A stretch of 47,591 nucleotides of DNA from NCBI RefSeq assembly GCF_016236915.1, contig NZ_JAEHOK010000026.1, positions 1 to 47,591 of the forward strand, given 5' to 3'. Positions 18,561-26,286 of the stretch are shown one piece after another. Every line of letters begins with the position of its first letter. Position 1 is the stretch's first letter. A model generated the notes under the pieces. It had not been told where the DNA came from. It was given only the letters and a program-made list of their open reading frames with translations, and did not search any database. The position numbers were made by a program, and so were the translations under genes. The stretch comes from Salegentibacter maritimus (GTDB lineage: Bacteria > Bacteroidota > Bacteroidia > Flavobacteriales > Flavobacteriaceae).

Positions 18561-18610
18561 TACTTATAGAAAAAGGCCTTAAAATCGATTAAAGCCTTTT
18601 TCTATAAGTA
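18561..18610. terminator. Long bidirectional terminator hairpin overlapping a stop codon
   Basis: A perfect 17-bp stem, TACTTATAGAAAAAGGC (18561-18577) with its complement at 18594-18610, surrounds a 16-nt loop. The right arm contains the last codons and the stop of the convergent XRE regulator. T- and A-rich stem sections supply tails in both directions. Confidence 0.75.
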
Positions 18611-19168
18611 AAAATACATTACAAGCATTTTTGCTTTCTGATCTGATTTATTTACCGGAACATGCGGTATTCTTCCATCAAAAAATAGGGCATCGCCTTC
18701 GTTTACAGTAACCTCGTCTTCTCCAATTATATAATTACAGCTTCCACTTACCATATACTTAAATTCAAAAGCTTCAGTAATAACTTTATCGCGTTTTGAA
18801 TTAGGAGAAATCTCAAGTAACACAGCTTCGAAACCAATTGAAGAAAGCTGTTTATTAAAAATAAATTTATATAGAAATCCTTGCGCATCATCTTCCTTTT
18901 CAATAACTGAAAATTCAGAAGACCTGGTTAATATATAAGAAGATCCATTAGAATTAGGAATTCCTAAGAAAAAATAAGTTACTTCAACTTCCAGGGCTTT
19001 AATAATATTAAATAATACCGGTAGTGAGGGGATGGTTCTTCCATTTTCAATTCTAGAAATGAGCCCATTACTTACATCTGCCTTAGAAGCTATCTCATTG
19101 ATAGTTTTTTTATTAGATTTTCTAATTTCCTTTATGCGCTTACCTATACCAATTATATATTCCTTCAT
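18602..19168 (-). CDS. XRE-family regulator with C-terminal cupin sensor domain (copy A)
   Basis: 188 residues. A lambda-repressor/Cro-type helix-turn-helix spans about residues 8-65 (IGKRIKEIRKSNKKTINEIASKADVSN, then GLISRIENGRTIPSLPVL), and a cupin barrel about 110-186 (EFKYMVSGSCNYIIGEDEVTVNEGDALFFDGRIPHVPVN). Such XRE-cupin proteins sense a small metabolite of the pathway they control. It faces the phosphonatase operon tail to tail, and a paralogue lies at 21944-22522. The two share IGKxIxExR, LxxLEV, FDGRxPHVPxN and the overall length. It probably regulates the surrounding locus; its ligand may be an aminophosphonate or aldehyde. The paralogy points to duplication with split duties. Confidence 0.88.
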   Translation of the reverse strand: MKEYIIGIGKRIKEIRKSNKKTINEIASKADVSNGLISRIENGRTIPSLPVLFNIIKALEVEVTYFFLGIPNSNGSSYILTRSSEFSVIEKEDDAQGFLYKFIFNKQLSSIGFEAVLLEISPNSKRDKVITEAFEFKYMVSGSCNYIIGEDEVTVNEGDALFFDGRIPHVPVNKSDQKAKMLVMYFYL

Positions 19169-19537
19169 CTGTCTAATTTGCAGACAAGATATTCAAAATT
19201 CAGATAAAAATTTTAGCAAATTCAAATATTTGCAACACATCACACCTCTTCAGGCATTTAAATTTACGGAACCTGAGTCAAGATAAGGTTAGTTAATACG
19301 ATCTTCCAGGGGTTATGACCATCATTATCCCTTATCATTGAAATTTACTTTTGCTAAAAATAGCTCAGCGCGACGGGCCAACTATCTTTACAAAGAAAAG
19401 AGTAGACATTACCTAAGCTTTTAATTTCAAACTATTCACAGGTGCCATTCAACATTTCGTTTACATGAGTGGGGAACGCTATTAGACGATTTATCTACCA
19501 ATCTTTTTCCTACACCTACAGTTTCTAAAACAGGTAC
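19169..19537. other. Intergenic region upstream of XRE regulator A
   Basis: No gene is supported in these 369 bp. A perfect 10-bp palindrome, CAAATATTTG, lies at 19223-19232, about 55 bp upstream of the regulator start. On the minus strand it includes AATATTTG, the same -7-like box seen before two other operons here, so it may be a promoter or overlapping operator. Confidence 0.4.
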
Positions 19538-20473
19538 TTAATTTTTAAAAATTCCAGATGGGATTTTACCAACCCAAGACTCTGGTAAATCATCTATGCC
19601 AAAAAGTCTTGCAATAACCGCGGCTGTATTGGTATTGCTATTGGGAGACTGAAAAGAAGCAGCGTTTTTAATTTGTGGCCCCACTATAGCCCAGGGTACT
19701 GTCATTTCAGTTTCACTCACTCCACCATGCCCATGTCCCCTACCTCCATGATCGGTTAATAAAATGAAATGTGTATCTTCAAAAATTCCCTTTGCCTTCA
19801 TATCTTCTATTAATTTTCCGATAGCTTCATCGGCCTCTTCAATAGCCTTTATATATTCCTGAGACATCCATTTATGCTTATGCCCGGCATGGTCGGTATG
19901 TACAGAATATAAAAAAATGAGGCTTGGATCGTTTTTATAGGTTTCTGCAAATTGCACAGCACTTTTATAATTTTGGTGATATTCATCGTTTTCAAGGAAC
20001 CTCACTTCATCTAAATATCGTTTGTTAATGGGATTGATTAAGCTTGCCCAATTATAATAATATGCCGTTTTAACCACAGGCATTTGTTCTTTTAGCACTT
20101 TAAAAATAGAAGGATAGTAACCGTTTTCATCTTGTTCAACAGGAGGAATATTGTTTTTTTCAAGGGTCCAGTCATTACCATCTACACCATGTTGCTCAGG
20201 GCCTCCAGAAGTTAGGTGGCTAGTCCAGTTGGGCAAGGTAACCGAAGGCATTACAGTTCGGGTATTAAACGAAATCATTCCTTTCCCGAACAATTCGTCC
20301 AAATTAGGGTGCTTTGCTGTTTTATAGCCTGCCACACTAATTCCATCTAAACCTAAAACCATTACTCTTTTTGCAGTGGGCACCTTACTATTCGCCACAG
20401 ACTTTACACTATTACAGCTAACTGTTACCAAAAGTATTAGCAGTAAAACATAAGATATATTTTTTATTTTCAT
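19538..20473 (-). CDS. Alkaline-phosphatase-superfamily phosphodiesterase (NPP type), lipoprotein
   Basis: 311 residues. A lipoprotein signal peptide ends in VTVSC (Cys20), so the enzyme is anchored in the periplasm or outer membrane. The core is of the nucleotide pyrophosphatase/phosphodiesterase type: metal ligand Asp43 (GLDGIS), Thr79 as the likely nucleophile (MPSVTLPNWTS), Asp194 and His198 (HTDHAGHKH), Asp241-His242 (LLTDHGGRGHGHGG) and a further His at 247 or 249. Relatives hydrolyse phosphodiesters, phosphonate monoesters or, in PhnA, phosphonoacetate. The context next to a transporter and a phosphonatase suggests cleavage of a phosphonate ester in the periplasm. It is encoded 35 bp after the transporter gene and so forms a two-gene operon with it. 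Confidence 0.85.
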   Translation of the reverse strand: MKIKNISYVLLLILLVTVSCNSVKSVANSKVPTAKRVMVLGLDGISVAGYKTAKHPNLDELFGKGMISFNTRTVMPSVTLPNWTSHLTSGGPEQHGVDGNDWTLEKNNIPPVEQDENGYYPSIFKVLKEQMPVVKTAYYYNWASLINPINKRYLDEVRFLENDEYHQNYKSAVQFAETYKNDPSLIFLYSVHTDHAGHKHKWMSQEYIKAIEEADEAIGKLIEDMKAKGIFEDTHFILLTDHGGRGHGHGGVSETEMTVPWAIVGPQIKNAASFQSPNSNTNTAAVIARLFGIDDLPESWVGKIPSGIFKN

Positions 20474-20508
20474 TATTACAACAATTAATTATGGTTATTA
20501 ATATTCTT

Positions 20509-21807
20509 TTAAGCCAACTCACTAAGCACTTTTTTGGAGCTTTTAGTAATATTAAAATATAGCATGGTTAGCGATATCAACACCAACATTCCTATGGCAG
20601 ATTTAATATTAAGGTTTATAAAAAATTCCACCCAAGTTTGGTTATATTTAAACACTTCTTTTAATAGCAATACCAGGACACTCCCTAAATAACCAAAAGC
20701 ATCTGCAGTATAAAATAAAAAGCCAATATTGCCTTTATATTGCAGAAATGCAATTAAGCGTTCAAAAATTAGACAATGAAAAAGGATGTATGGCAAGTAA
20801 ACTCCAACACCGGTACTAATCATCCAGGCAACCGGTGAAATCAAAGAATTTTCAAATAAAAGAGTTGCCAACAATACAATTAAAGCTCCTAATATGGTGA
20901 GCCCCATGCCTATATTAAATGCCAATTTATTTTTTCTGATAAGAATTCCCATAGCGGTCAGTACCAACACAATAACAGCTACAGGAATTTCAGTTAATGT
21001 TATAAGCGCTGGCTTTTGGGAGTACCCCAGTTCGGCCCAAAACTCTACCACAAAATTATCTCTAAAATCCCTAACAATAGTCAATAGTACATATACTATA
21101 ACCAGCCCGGCGAATCCAATTCCATGCTTTTTTACAAATTCCCTTCTCCTGGCACGATTCATTGGTATACGTTCAGATCGTTCCTTTATGTCGAGCGCAT
21201 CTACTTTTTTAGAGTTTTTAAGCATCCACACAGCTATTAAAAACAGCGGTAGAAAGAGCAAACCTGTTACGAAAGGCATCGTATACTCACTTACTCCATA
21301 ATCTTGAATTAACACAACCCCCACCGTTTTCACCAAACCTGTAGAAAAAATGAATGTAGTACTTAATGCTGCTGCCAGTAATTCTGTGTTCCTTCTACCT
21401 TCTATGTAGGATAACACTACGCCAAAAACCATTCCCAGGGGAAGTCCGTTTAGAAAAATAGCCAACACTTTTAAATGTGGGGGTACCACAGCAAAAGCGC
21501 CTAGCATAAACAACCCAAAAACTACAAGGCCTACCAACCACTTCACCCTTTTATCGGGAGCCATCTCTGAAATTATTTTAATGCCTGCAAATTTTGACAA
21601 CATATATCCAAGCACCTGACTAATTACTAGCACTACCTTTGTATCTACATCGAAACTAAGCCCTAAATCAACGTATTGACCTGCCAAAAATGATTTACGA
21701 ACAGCGTACATCCCTGTATAACATAAAAACGCAGCAATCATTATCCAAGCTGAACTCAACCAACTTGATTTGATAATTTTATCCTTAAATTCTTTCAATT
21801 CAGCCAT
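20509..21807 (-). CDS. Twelve-helix MFS-like transporter, DUF5690-type
   Basis: 432 residues with about twelve hydrophobic helices. A typical start after a short cytoplasmic tail (WLSSAWIMIAAFLCYTGMYAVRKSF) resembles organophosphate:phosphate antiporter-like MFS proteins, where a YxxRK-type element follows helix 1. I recognise it as the Bacteroidota DUF5690 group, which has no assigned substrate. As the first gene of a two-gene operon with the lipoprotein phosphodiesterase inside a phosphonate locus, it is the only obvious inner-membrane importer for the free aminophosphonate. A strong promoter candidate lies at 21824-21853. The transport role is inferred. Confidence 0.8.
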   Translation of the reverse strand: MAELKEFKDKIIKSSWLSSAWIMIAAFLCYTGMYAVRKSFLAGQYVDLGLSFDVDTKVVLVISQVLGYMLSKFAGIKIISEMAPDKRVKWLVGLVVFGLFMLGAFAVVPPHLKVLAIFLNGLPLGMVFGVVLSYIEGRRNTELLAAALSTTFIFSTGLVKTVGVVLIQDYGVSEYTMPFVTGLLFLPLFLIAVWMLKNSKKVDALDIKERSERIPMNRARRREFVKKHGIGFAGLVIVYVLLTIVRDFRDNFVVEFWAELGYSQKPALITLTEIPVAVIVLVLTAMGILIRKNKLAFNIGMGLTILGALIVLLATLLFENSLISPVAWMISTGVGVYLPYILFHCLIFERLIAFLQYKGNIGFLFYTADAFGYLGSVLVLLLKEVFKYNQTWVEFFINLNIKSAIGMLVLISLTMLYFNITKSSKKVLSELA

Positions 21808-21823
21808 TTTTCTCTGTTTACGG

Positions 21824-21853
21824 CAAATGTAAACTTGAAGGCTTCACATCAAA
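21824..21853 (-). promoter_or_regulatory. Promoter of the transporter-phosphodiesterase operon
   Basis: On the minus strand TTTG (21853-21850) is followed after 18 nt by TACATTTG (21831-21824), a full match to the Bacteroidota consensus. The predicted leader before the ATG at 21807 is only about 10 nt. Confidence 0.6.
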
Positions 21854-21900
21854 TTAAGTGAATATAAACAAAAGGTTAATTTTCATGTAAGTAAATAAAT

Positions 21901-21915
21901 TTTCTTATTAAGAAA
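21901..21915. promoter_or_regulatory. Candidate operator palindrome in the promoter of regulator B
   Basis: TTTCTTATTAAGAAA is a perfect 7-1-7 palindrome one base upstream of the -7 box TATATTTG. A repressor bound here would block RNA polymerase, so autoregulation by the XRE protein is plausible. Confidence 0.4.
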
Positions 21916-21916
21916 C

Positions 21917-21924
21917 TATATTTG
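21917..21924 (+). promoter_or_regulatory. Consensus -7 box for the regulator B-alcohol dehydrogenase operon
   Basis: TATATTTG matches TAnnTTTG exactly, about 20 nt before the ATG at 21944. No TTG is found 19 nt upstream, so the promoter may need an activator or be weak. Confidence 0.45.
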
Positions 21925-21943
21925 TTTTTTTAAATTTATCAGC

Positions 21944-22522
21944 ATGAATGAAAATAAGCATATAACCATATGGATTGGAAAAAAAATTAGGGAGTTACGG
22001 GTTTCAAGAAACTGGAAACTCGGTGACCTTGCTAATTACTCTGAGGTTAGTATTCCTATGTTATCGAAAATTGAAAATGGCCGTGTTTTTCCAACTTTTC
22101 CAACGCTTTTACAAATCCTCAAAACACTGGAAGTTGACCTTAATGAATTTTTTGAAGATGTTGACCAGGGCCAAAAATTCCCGGGATATATCATGATAAA
22201 GAGAGAAGATTGTACTGAAACCTCTAAGGAAGACTCTATAGGTTTTAAATATGAAACGGTACTTACACATTCTATTAACAATGTCTCACTTGAAGTATCG
22301 ATACTTACCTTAGATAAAAATGCCAGTCGAGAGTGCGTAACCACAGAAGGTTATGAATACATATATCTAATTAAAGGTGATATCTCTTATAAGCTTGGGG
22401 ACAAAACCTTTAACCTCCAAGAAGGAGATTCGCTTTATTTTGATGGCAGGCAACCCCATGTTCCCCTCAATAATTTGAACACAGAATCTGTATTGCTTGT
22501 TGTTTACCTTATAACTATTTAA
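21944..22522 (+). CDS. XRE-family regulator with C-terminal cupin sensor domain (copy B)
   Basis: 192 residues with the same architecture as the protein at 18602-19168. The helix-turn-helix is at about residues 10-68 (IGKKIRELRVSRNWKLGDLANYSEVS, MLSKIENGRVFPTFPTL) and the cupin at about 112-190 (YEYIYLIKGDISYKLGDKTFNLQEGDSLYFDGRQPHVPLN). It is divergent from the transporter operon across 136 bp that holds promoters for both, and 4 bp upstream of the alcohol dehydrogenase start, so it is cotranscribed with that gene. It likely controls the divergent pair and responds to a pathway intermediate. Confidence 0.88.
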   Translation: MNENKHITIWIGKKIRELRVSRNWKLGDLANYSEVSIPMLSKIENGRVFPTFPTLLQILKTLEVDLNEFFEDVDQGQKFPGYIMIKREDCTETSKEDSIGFKYETVLTHSINNVSLEVSILTLDKNASRECVTTEGYEYIYLIKGDISYKLGDKTFNLQEGDSLYFDGRQPHVPLNNLNTESVLLVVYLITI

Positions 22523-22526
22523 CACC

Positions 22527-23612
22527 ATGAATAACACCAAAGCTACGGCTAAAATATTCCACAAGCCAAATCAGGCATTCGAAGATTTTGAAACTAATAT
22601 TCCCAATCCTGCAGCAGATGAAATTGTTGTAAAAATCACCTATACTACTATTTGTACAAGTGATTTACACACCTATTACGGCAGAAGAAACTCTCCAAGC
22701 CCCAGTATATTAGGACACGAAATTATTGGAAAGATCGCAAAACTTGGAGATTCAATTACCTCTGATTATAATGGCCAGCCCATTGGAGAAGGCGATTTAA
22801 TCACCTGGTCTGTATATGCATTTAGCCCTGAAAACCCAATGGCCAAAATAGGAATTCCTCAAAAATCTCCTGACTTATTTAAATACGGGCATCAAAGTAT
22901 ACTAAACGGTTCTCCTCTAAGTGGTGGATTTGCAACTCATTGCCTTTTAAGAGGTGGATCTTCGGTATTTAAAATATCTAATAAGTTGGTGCCTGGTGAG
23001 GCTGCCCCACTTAATTGCACACACGCAACCATAGCAGGGGCATTGCGCCTAGCTGGTGATATTAATGGTAAAAACGTTTTAGTTTTTGGGGCTGGAATGC
23101 TTGGCCTTTCAGCCTGTTCCATGAGCAGGGAAATAGGTGCTAAAAATGTATACACTATTGATATAAATAACGACCGACTAAAAAATGCTACCTCTTTTGG
23201 TGCTACAGAGACCTTTTCAGCATCCTTAAGTGATCTGGACATTGAAAACAAGTTAAACAATGAAAAAATTGATGTAGTAATTGATACCACGGGCAATCCA
23301 AAAGCTATGGAATCTGGGATTAATTTACTAAGTTTAGGAGGTATCGCCATATGGGTTGGCGCAGTTTATAATGCACCCAAGACCCAAATTAATGCTGAGA
23401 CTGTGGTTCGTAAAATCATATCAATTAAAGGTCTACACAACTATACGCCTACTGACTTAGGTACAGCTATAAATTTCCTTGCTTCCTGCCACCATAAATA
23501 CCCTTTTAAAAAATTAGTTGGAAAAGAATTTCCTCTAAAAAAACTTGATGAAGCTTTTGAAGCGGCCAATAGCGGTAAATATTATAGAATAGGTATAAAT
23601 CAAGATAATTAG
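22527..23612 (+). CDS. Zinc-dependent alcohol dehydrogenase of the phosphonate-associated (TIGR03366-type) family
   Basis: 361 residues of medium-chain dehydrogenase fold. Catalytic zinc ligands lie in Cys43 (TTICTSDLHTY) and His64-Glu65 (LGHEIIGK), and a further zinc or proton-relay site is likely around Cys163 to His165 (APLNCTHATIAGAL). The NAD(P)-binding Rossmann motif is VLVFGAGMLGLSA near residue 188. A four-cysteine structural zinc site is not visible. Sequences of this kind are repeatedly found beside phosphonate catabolism genes (the HpnZ proposal). In this locus the simplest role is to oxidise or reduce the aldehyde or alcohol left after C-P cleavage. It shares an operon with regulator B. 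Confidence 0.85.
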   Translation: MNNTKATAKIFHKPNQAFEDFETNIPNPAADEIVVKITYTTICTSDLHTYYGRRNSPSPSILGHEIIGKIAKLGDSITSDYNGQPIGEGDLITWSVYAFSPENPMAKIGIPQKSPDLFKYGHQSILNGSPLSGGFATHCLLRGGSSVFKISNKLVPGEAAPLNCTHATIAGALRLAGDINGKNVLVFGAGMLGLSACSMSREIGAKNVYTIDINNDRLKNATSFGATETFSASLSDLDIENKLNNEKIDVVIDTTGNPKAMESGINLLSLGGIAIWVGAVYNAPKTQINAETVVRKIISIKGLHNYTPTDLGTAINFLASCHHKYPFKKLVGKEFPLKKLDEAFEAANSGKYYRIGINQDN

Positions 23613-23717
23613 AACTATAAAACTTCTGAAAATCAACAGCTCTTTTTGATTCTCAATTGCTGTAAAACATCAGCAAAGAATTCTGTTTCTATTTGGCATG
23701 TATTAACTAATTACTTG

Positions 23718-23751
23718 AAAAAAGATGCTCTTATGCTGAGCATCTTTTTTT
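23718..23751. terminator. Bidirectional terminator between alcohol dehydrogenase and AbgT genes
   Basis: AAAAAAGATGCTC (23718-23730) and its complement GAGCATCTTTTTT (23738-23750) surround a 7-nt loop. There is an A-run on one side and a T-run on the other, so it can stop both convergent transcripts. Confidence 0.85.
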
Positions 23752-23773
23752 GTATATAAGAATTCATCCAGTT

Positions 23774-25342
23774 TTATGATGCCGGATAAAGATAATTCGC
23801 TTCAAAACTCAATGGAATTCCCAGCCACCAATAAACTAAAAGAAAAATAGTCCAGGCCACTAAAAAGATAGCCGAAAAAGGTAGCATCATAGATATAAGG
23901 GTTCCTATTCCCATACCTTTGACATAGCGCTGGCCAAAGACAACCACTAATGGAAAATAAGGTAAAAGAGGAGTAATAATATTAGACACCGAATCCCCTA
24001 CTCTATAAGCCGCCTGAGTAAGGTCGGGCGAAATCCCCAATTGCATGAGCATAGGTACAAAAATAGGTGCTATAAGTGCCCATTTGGCCGATGCAGAACC
24101 CACCATTAAATTTACAAACGCACTTAAAATTACAATACCAACTATAGTTACCTGCCCCGGCAAATCTAATGCCTGAAGAAAATTAGCTCCTTTTATAGCT
24201 ATTAAAAGCCCAATATTAGAACGAGAAAAAGCATCTATAAAAAGTGCCACAAAAAAGGCCATAACAATATAATAGCCCATGCTTTCCATAGATTTTGTCA
24301 TACTCTTTATTAAATCTCCTGAAGATTTATACTTTCCAGATACGAAGCCAAAAACCAATCCGGGAATTAATAGTAACACAAATATTAAGGGAACTATTGC
24401 TTTCATTAAAGGTGCATGGAATGAAGTAAGAGATTTAGTCTCGGGATCAACCATACCGGGACCTCTTAAAGCTGAATCTTCAGGATATGCCCATAGAAAC
24501 AAACCAACCAACCCGAGAACCATTGTCAGGAATCCCAACCAAAAAGCTTTACTTTCTTTAGCCGAGACCTTTTCCATTTTTGGCATTTGATCTTCATCTC
24601 CATCTATTTTCACTTTGGCAAGCCTTGGTTCTACTATTTTATCGGTTATCCACCATCCCACAAGTACTATTAATAAAGTTGAAGCAGAGGTAAAATACCA
24701 ATTATTTAATGGATTTAAATTAATATTAGGATCCATAATTCTGGCGGCTTCCAAAGTAAAGCTCATAAGAAGCGGGTCTATAGCCGAAGGGATAAAATTT
24801 GCAGAAAAACCTCCAGACACCCCTGCAAAGGCAGCGGCAATACCAGCTAAAGGATGGCGCCCGGCTGCGTAAAAAATAACACCTCCCAATGGAATTACCA
24901 ACACATAACCGGCATCTGCAGCGGTATGACTCACAATGGCTATTAAAATAAGCATTGGAGTTAGTAATTTCTTGGGTGTAAAATTTAGTAGCTTTTTAAG
25001 GCCAGCATCAATCCAGCCCGAATGTTCTGCCACCCCTACACCCAGCATAGCTACCAAGACTATTCCCAGAGGAGCAAAAAGCACAAAAGTATCTACCATA
25101 TTGGCAAGAAATTCGGCTAATTGATTTCCGGTAAGTAAATTTTGAACATTAAGGCTATCACCGGTCATTGGATGAGTTTCCCCAAAATCAAAAGGAGATA
25201 GAAAAGCCGATAAAACCCATATAAAAATGAGTAAATAAAAAAATAAAATTGCGGGATCTGGTAATTTATTACCCATCTTTTCAACTAAGTCAAGAGCCTT
25301 ATTTAACATGCCCTTTTTAGGAGAATTAACTGCGTCTGCCAT
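23774..25342 (-). CDS. AbgT-family transporter
   Basis: 522 residues with many hydrophobic helices, of the length usual for AbgT. These inner-membrane proteins import p-aminobenzoyl-glutamate or export sulfonamides using a cation gradient. Recognisable family features are the N-terminal LPDPAILFFYL, SHTAADAGYVLVIPLGGVIF, the hairpin region GVSGGFSANFIPSAIDPLL and, towards the C-terminus, NLMVGSASAKWALIAPIFVPML and DSVSNIITPLLPYFPLV. It is a single-gene unit, and its place beside the phosphonate locus need not be functional. The convergent terminator isolates it from that locus. Confidence 0.93.
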   Translation of the reverse strand: MADAVNSPKKGMLNKALDLVEKMGNKLPDPAILFFYLLIFIWVLSAFLSPFDFGETHPMTGDSLNVQNLLTGNQLAEFLANMVDTFVLFAPLGIVLVAMLGVGVAEHSGWIDAGLKKLLNFTPKKLLTPMLILIAIVSHTAADAGYVLVIPLGGVIFYAAGRHPLAGIAAAFAGVSGGFSANFIPSAIDPLLMSFTLEAARIMDPNINLNPLNNWYFTSASTLLIVLVGWWITDKIVEPRLAKVKIDGDEDQMPKMEKVSAKESKAFWLGFLTMVLGLVGLFLWAYPEDSALRGPGMVDPETKSLTSFHAPLMKAIVPLIFVLLLIPGLVFGFVSGKYKSSGDLIKSMTKSMESMGYYIVMAFFVALFIDAFSRSNIGLLIAIKGANFLQALDLPGQVTIVGIVILSAFVNLMVGSASAKWALIAPIFVPMLMQLGISPDLTQAAYRVGDSVSNIITPLLPYFPLVVVFGQRYVKGMGIGTLISMMLPFSAIFLVAWTIFLLVYWWLGIPLSFEANYLYPAS

Positions 25343-25747
25343 AATTTAGATTAGATAGAATGTTAATGAAGTGCTAAAATAGAAAATTATTAAAGAAGTA
25401 TTCAGCAATCCTAAAGTGAAATCATTGAGGAAACCTTCTTTATACCTTGGCCATTTCTATAACCTGATTTTTGTGCCAAAAATTAATTATAGCCCATTAG
25501 CCAAATTAAAAGAATAATGCTTTCTTTTTTTGGAGTTGCTTTACTTAGTTTATTTTTTAGTACAATGCCTTATTGAATCCAAAACAACAATTACATCCGA
25601 AACACAATAAACTAAAATACCTCGTTGCAAACCAACGAGGCATTAAATGGATTTTTTTTGTATTTCGAGGCAAGCCCCGGAAGATCCTATACTATCGGGA
25701 TAAAACTTGGATGGTTCCGTAGAATCCAAGCTAATTAAATATTTCTG
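25343..25747. other. Intergenic region with a repeat remnant
   Basis: No gene is seen in these 405 bp. A partial copy of the dispersed repeat occupies 25614-25680; the rest is AT-rich, unstructured DNA upstream of the AbgT gene. Confidence 0.5.
25614..25680 (+). repeat. Partial, diverged copy of the 99-bp dispersed repeat
   Basis: The order of landmarks matches 43015-43113: TACCTCG, an inverted CGAGGCATT, an AT-rich middle with a T-run, then TTTCGAGGCAAGCC. The right third (GTATTACACCC...) is missing. The first hairpin here is CTCGTTG with CAACGAG. Confidence 0.65.
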
Positions 25748-25954
25748 TTAAAGGCCCGGGATATCTTTCATCTTCCCATTTTCAGATTTTCCCAATACAA
25801 CAACCTCTTTACTTTCTTTGTACTCTTCAATTGCTAATAACAATTGTTCCCTGGTGTCCCTTCGAATTTTTATTCCGGTTCGTTGGTTTTTATTGCGGAC
25901 TTCAATATAATATCCATCTCTTAAATCTTTAGGTTTCGTAGAAGGTCTTCCCAT
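25748..25954 (-). CDS. Small conserved-looking hypothetical protein
   Basis: 68 residues, basic in the first half (MGRPSTKPKDLRDGYYIEVRN, then KNQRTGIKIRRDTREQ), with a predicted helix (LLLAIEEYKESKE). The GRPSTKPKDLRDG start suggests nucleic-acid contact, as in small AT-hook or ribbon-helix proteins, but no family is assigned. The composition and the clean isolated frame suggest a real gene. Confidence 0.55.
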   Translation of the reverse strand: MGRPSTKPKDLRDGYYIEVRNKNQRTGIKIRRDTREQLLLAIEEYKESKEVVVLGKSENGKMKDIPGL

Positions 25955-26286
25955 AATTAACGTTTAAATATACTATAGTATTTAATCTTAAAACTGCTTT
26001 TTTATCTAAAACAATAAGATAAATCAGGAGATCATTTTTCTTAATTTTTATTAGGTTAACCAACCTATAGTGAAAGGCAAAATCTCCTTATTAAAGCTTT
26101 TATCAATTTTTAGAATAAAAAAATAATCTCATAATTTTATAATTGGGTAACATACGAAAAAGAAATTATAAAACCTACTACCAAGCTTTCCTCCTACTTA
26201 TTAAAGCCTTATAAAAGCGATTTATAAGAAATTTTTAACAAATTAGCATCCTTGTCTCTAAAACTCTATACATAGATAAGCTAAAA
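25955..26286. other. Intergenic region, nothing recognised
   Basis: 332 bp of AT-rich DNA between the 3' end of the response regulator gene and the start of the small protein gene. No open frame, strong hairpin or repeat copy was found. Confidence 0.5.

Noticed and set aside
23774-25342. AbgT transporter as part of the phosphonate locus
   Set aside because: It is convergent and separated by a strong bidirectional terminator, and its known substrates are unrelated. Kept as an independent gene.
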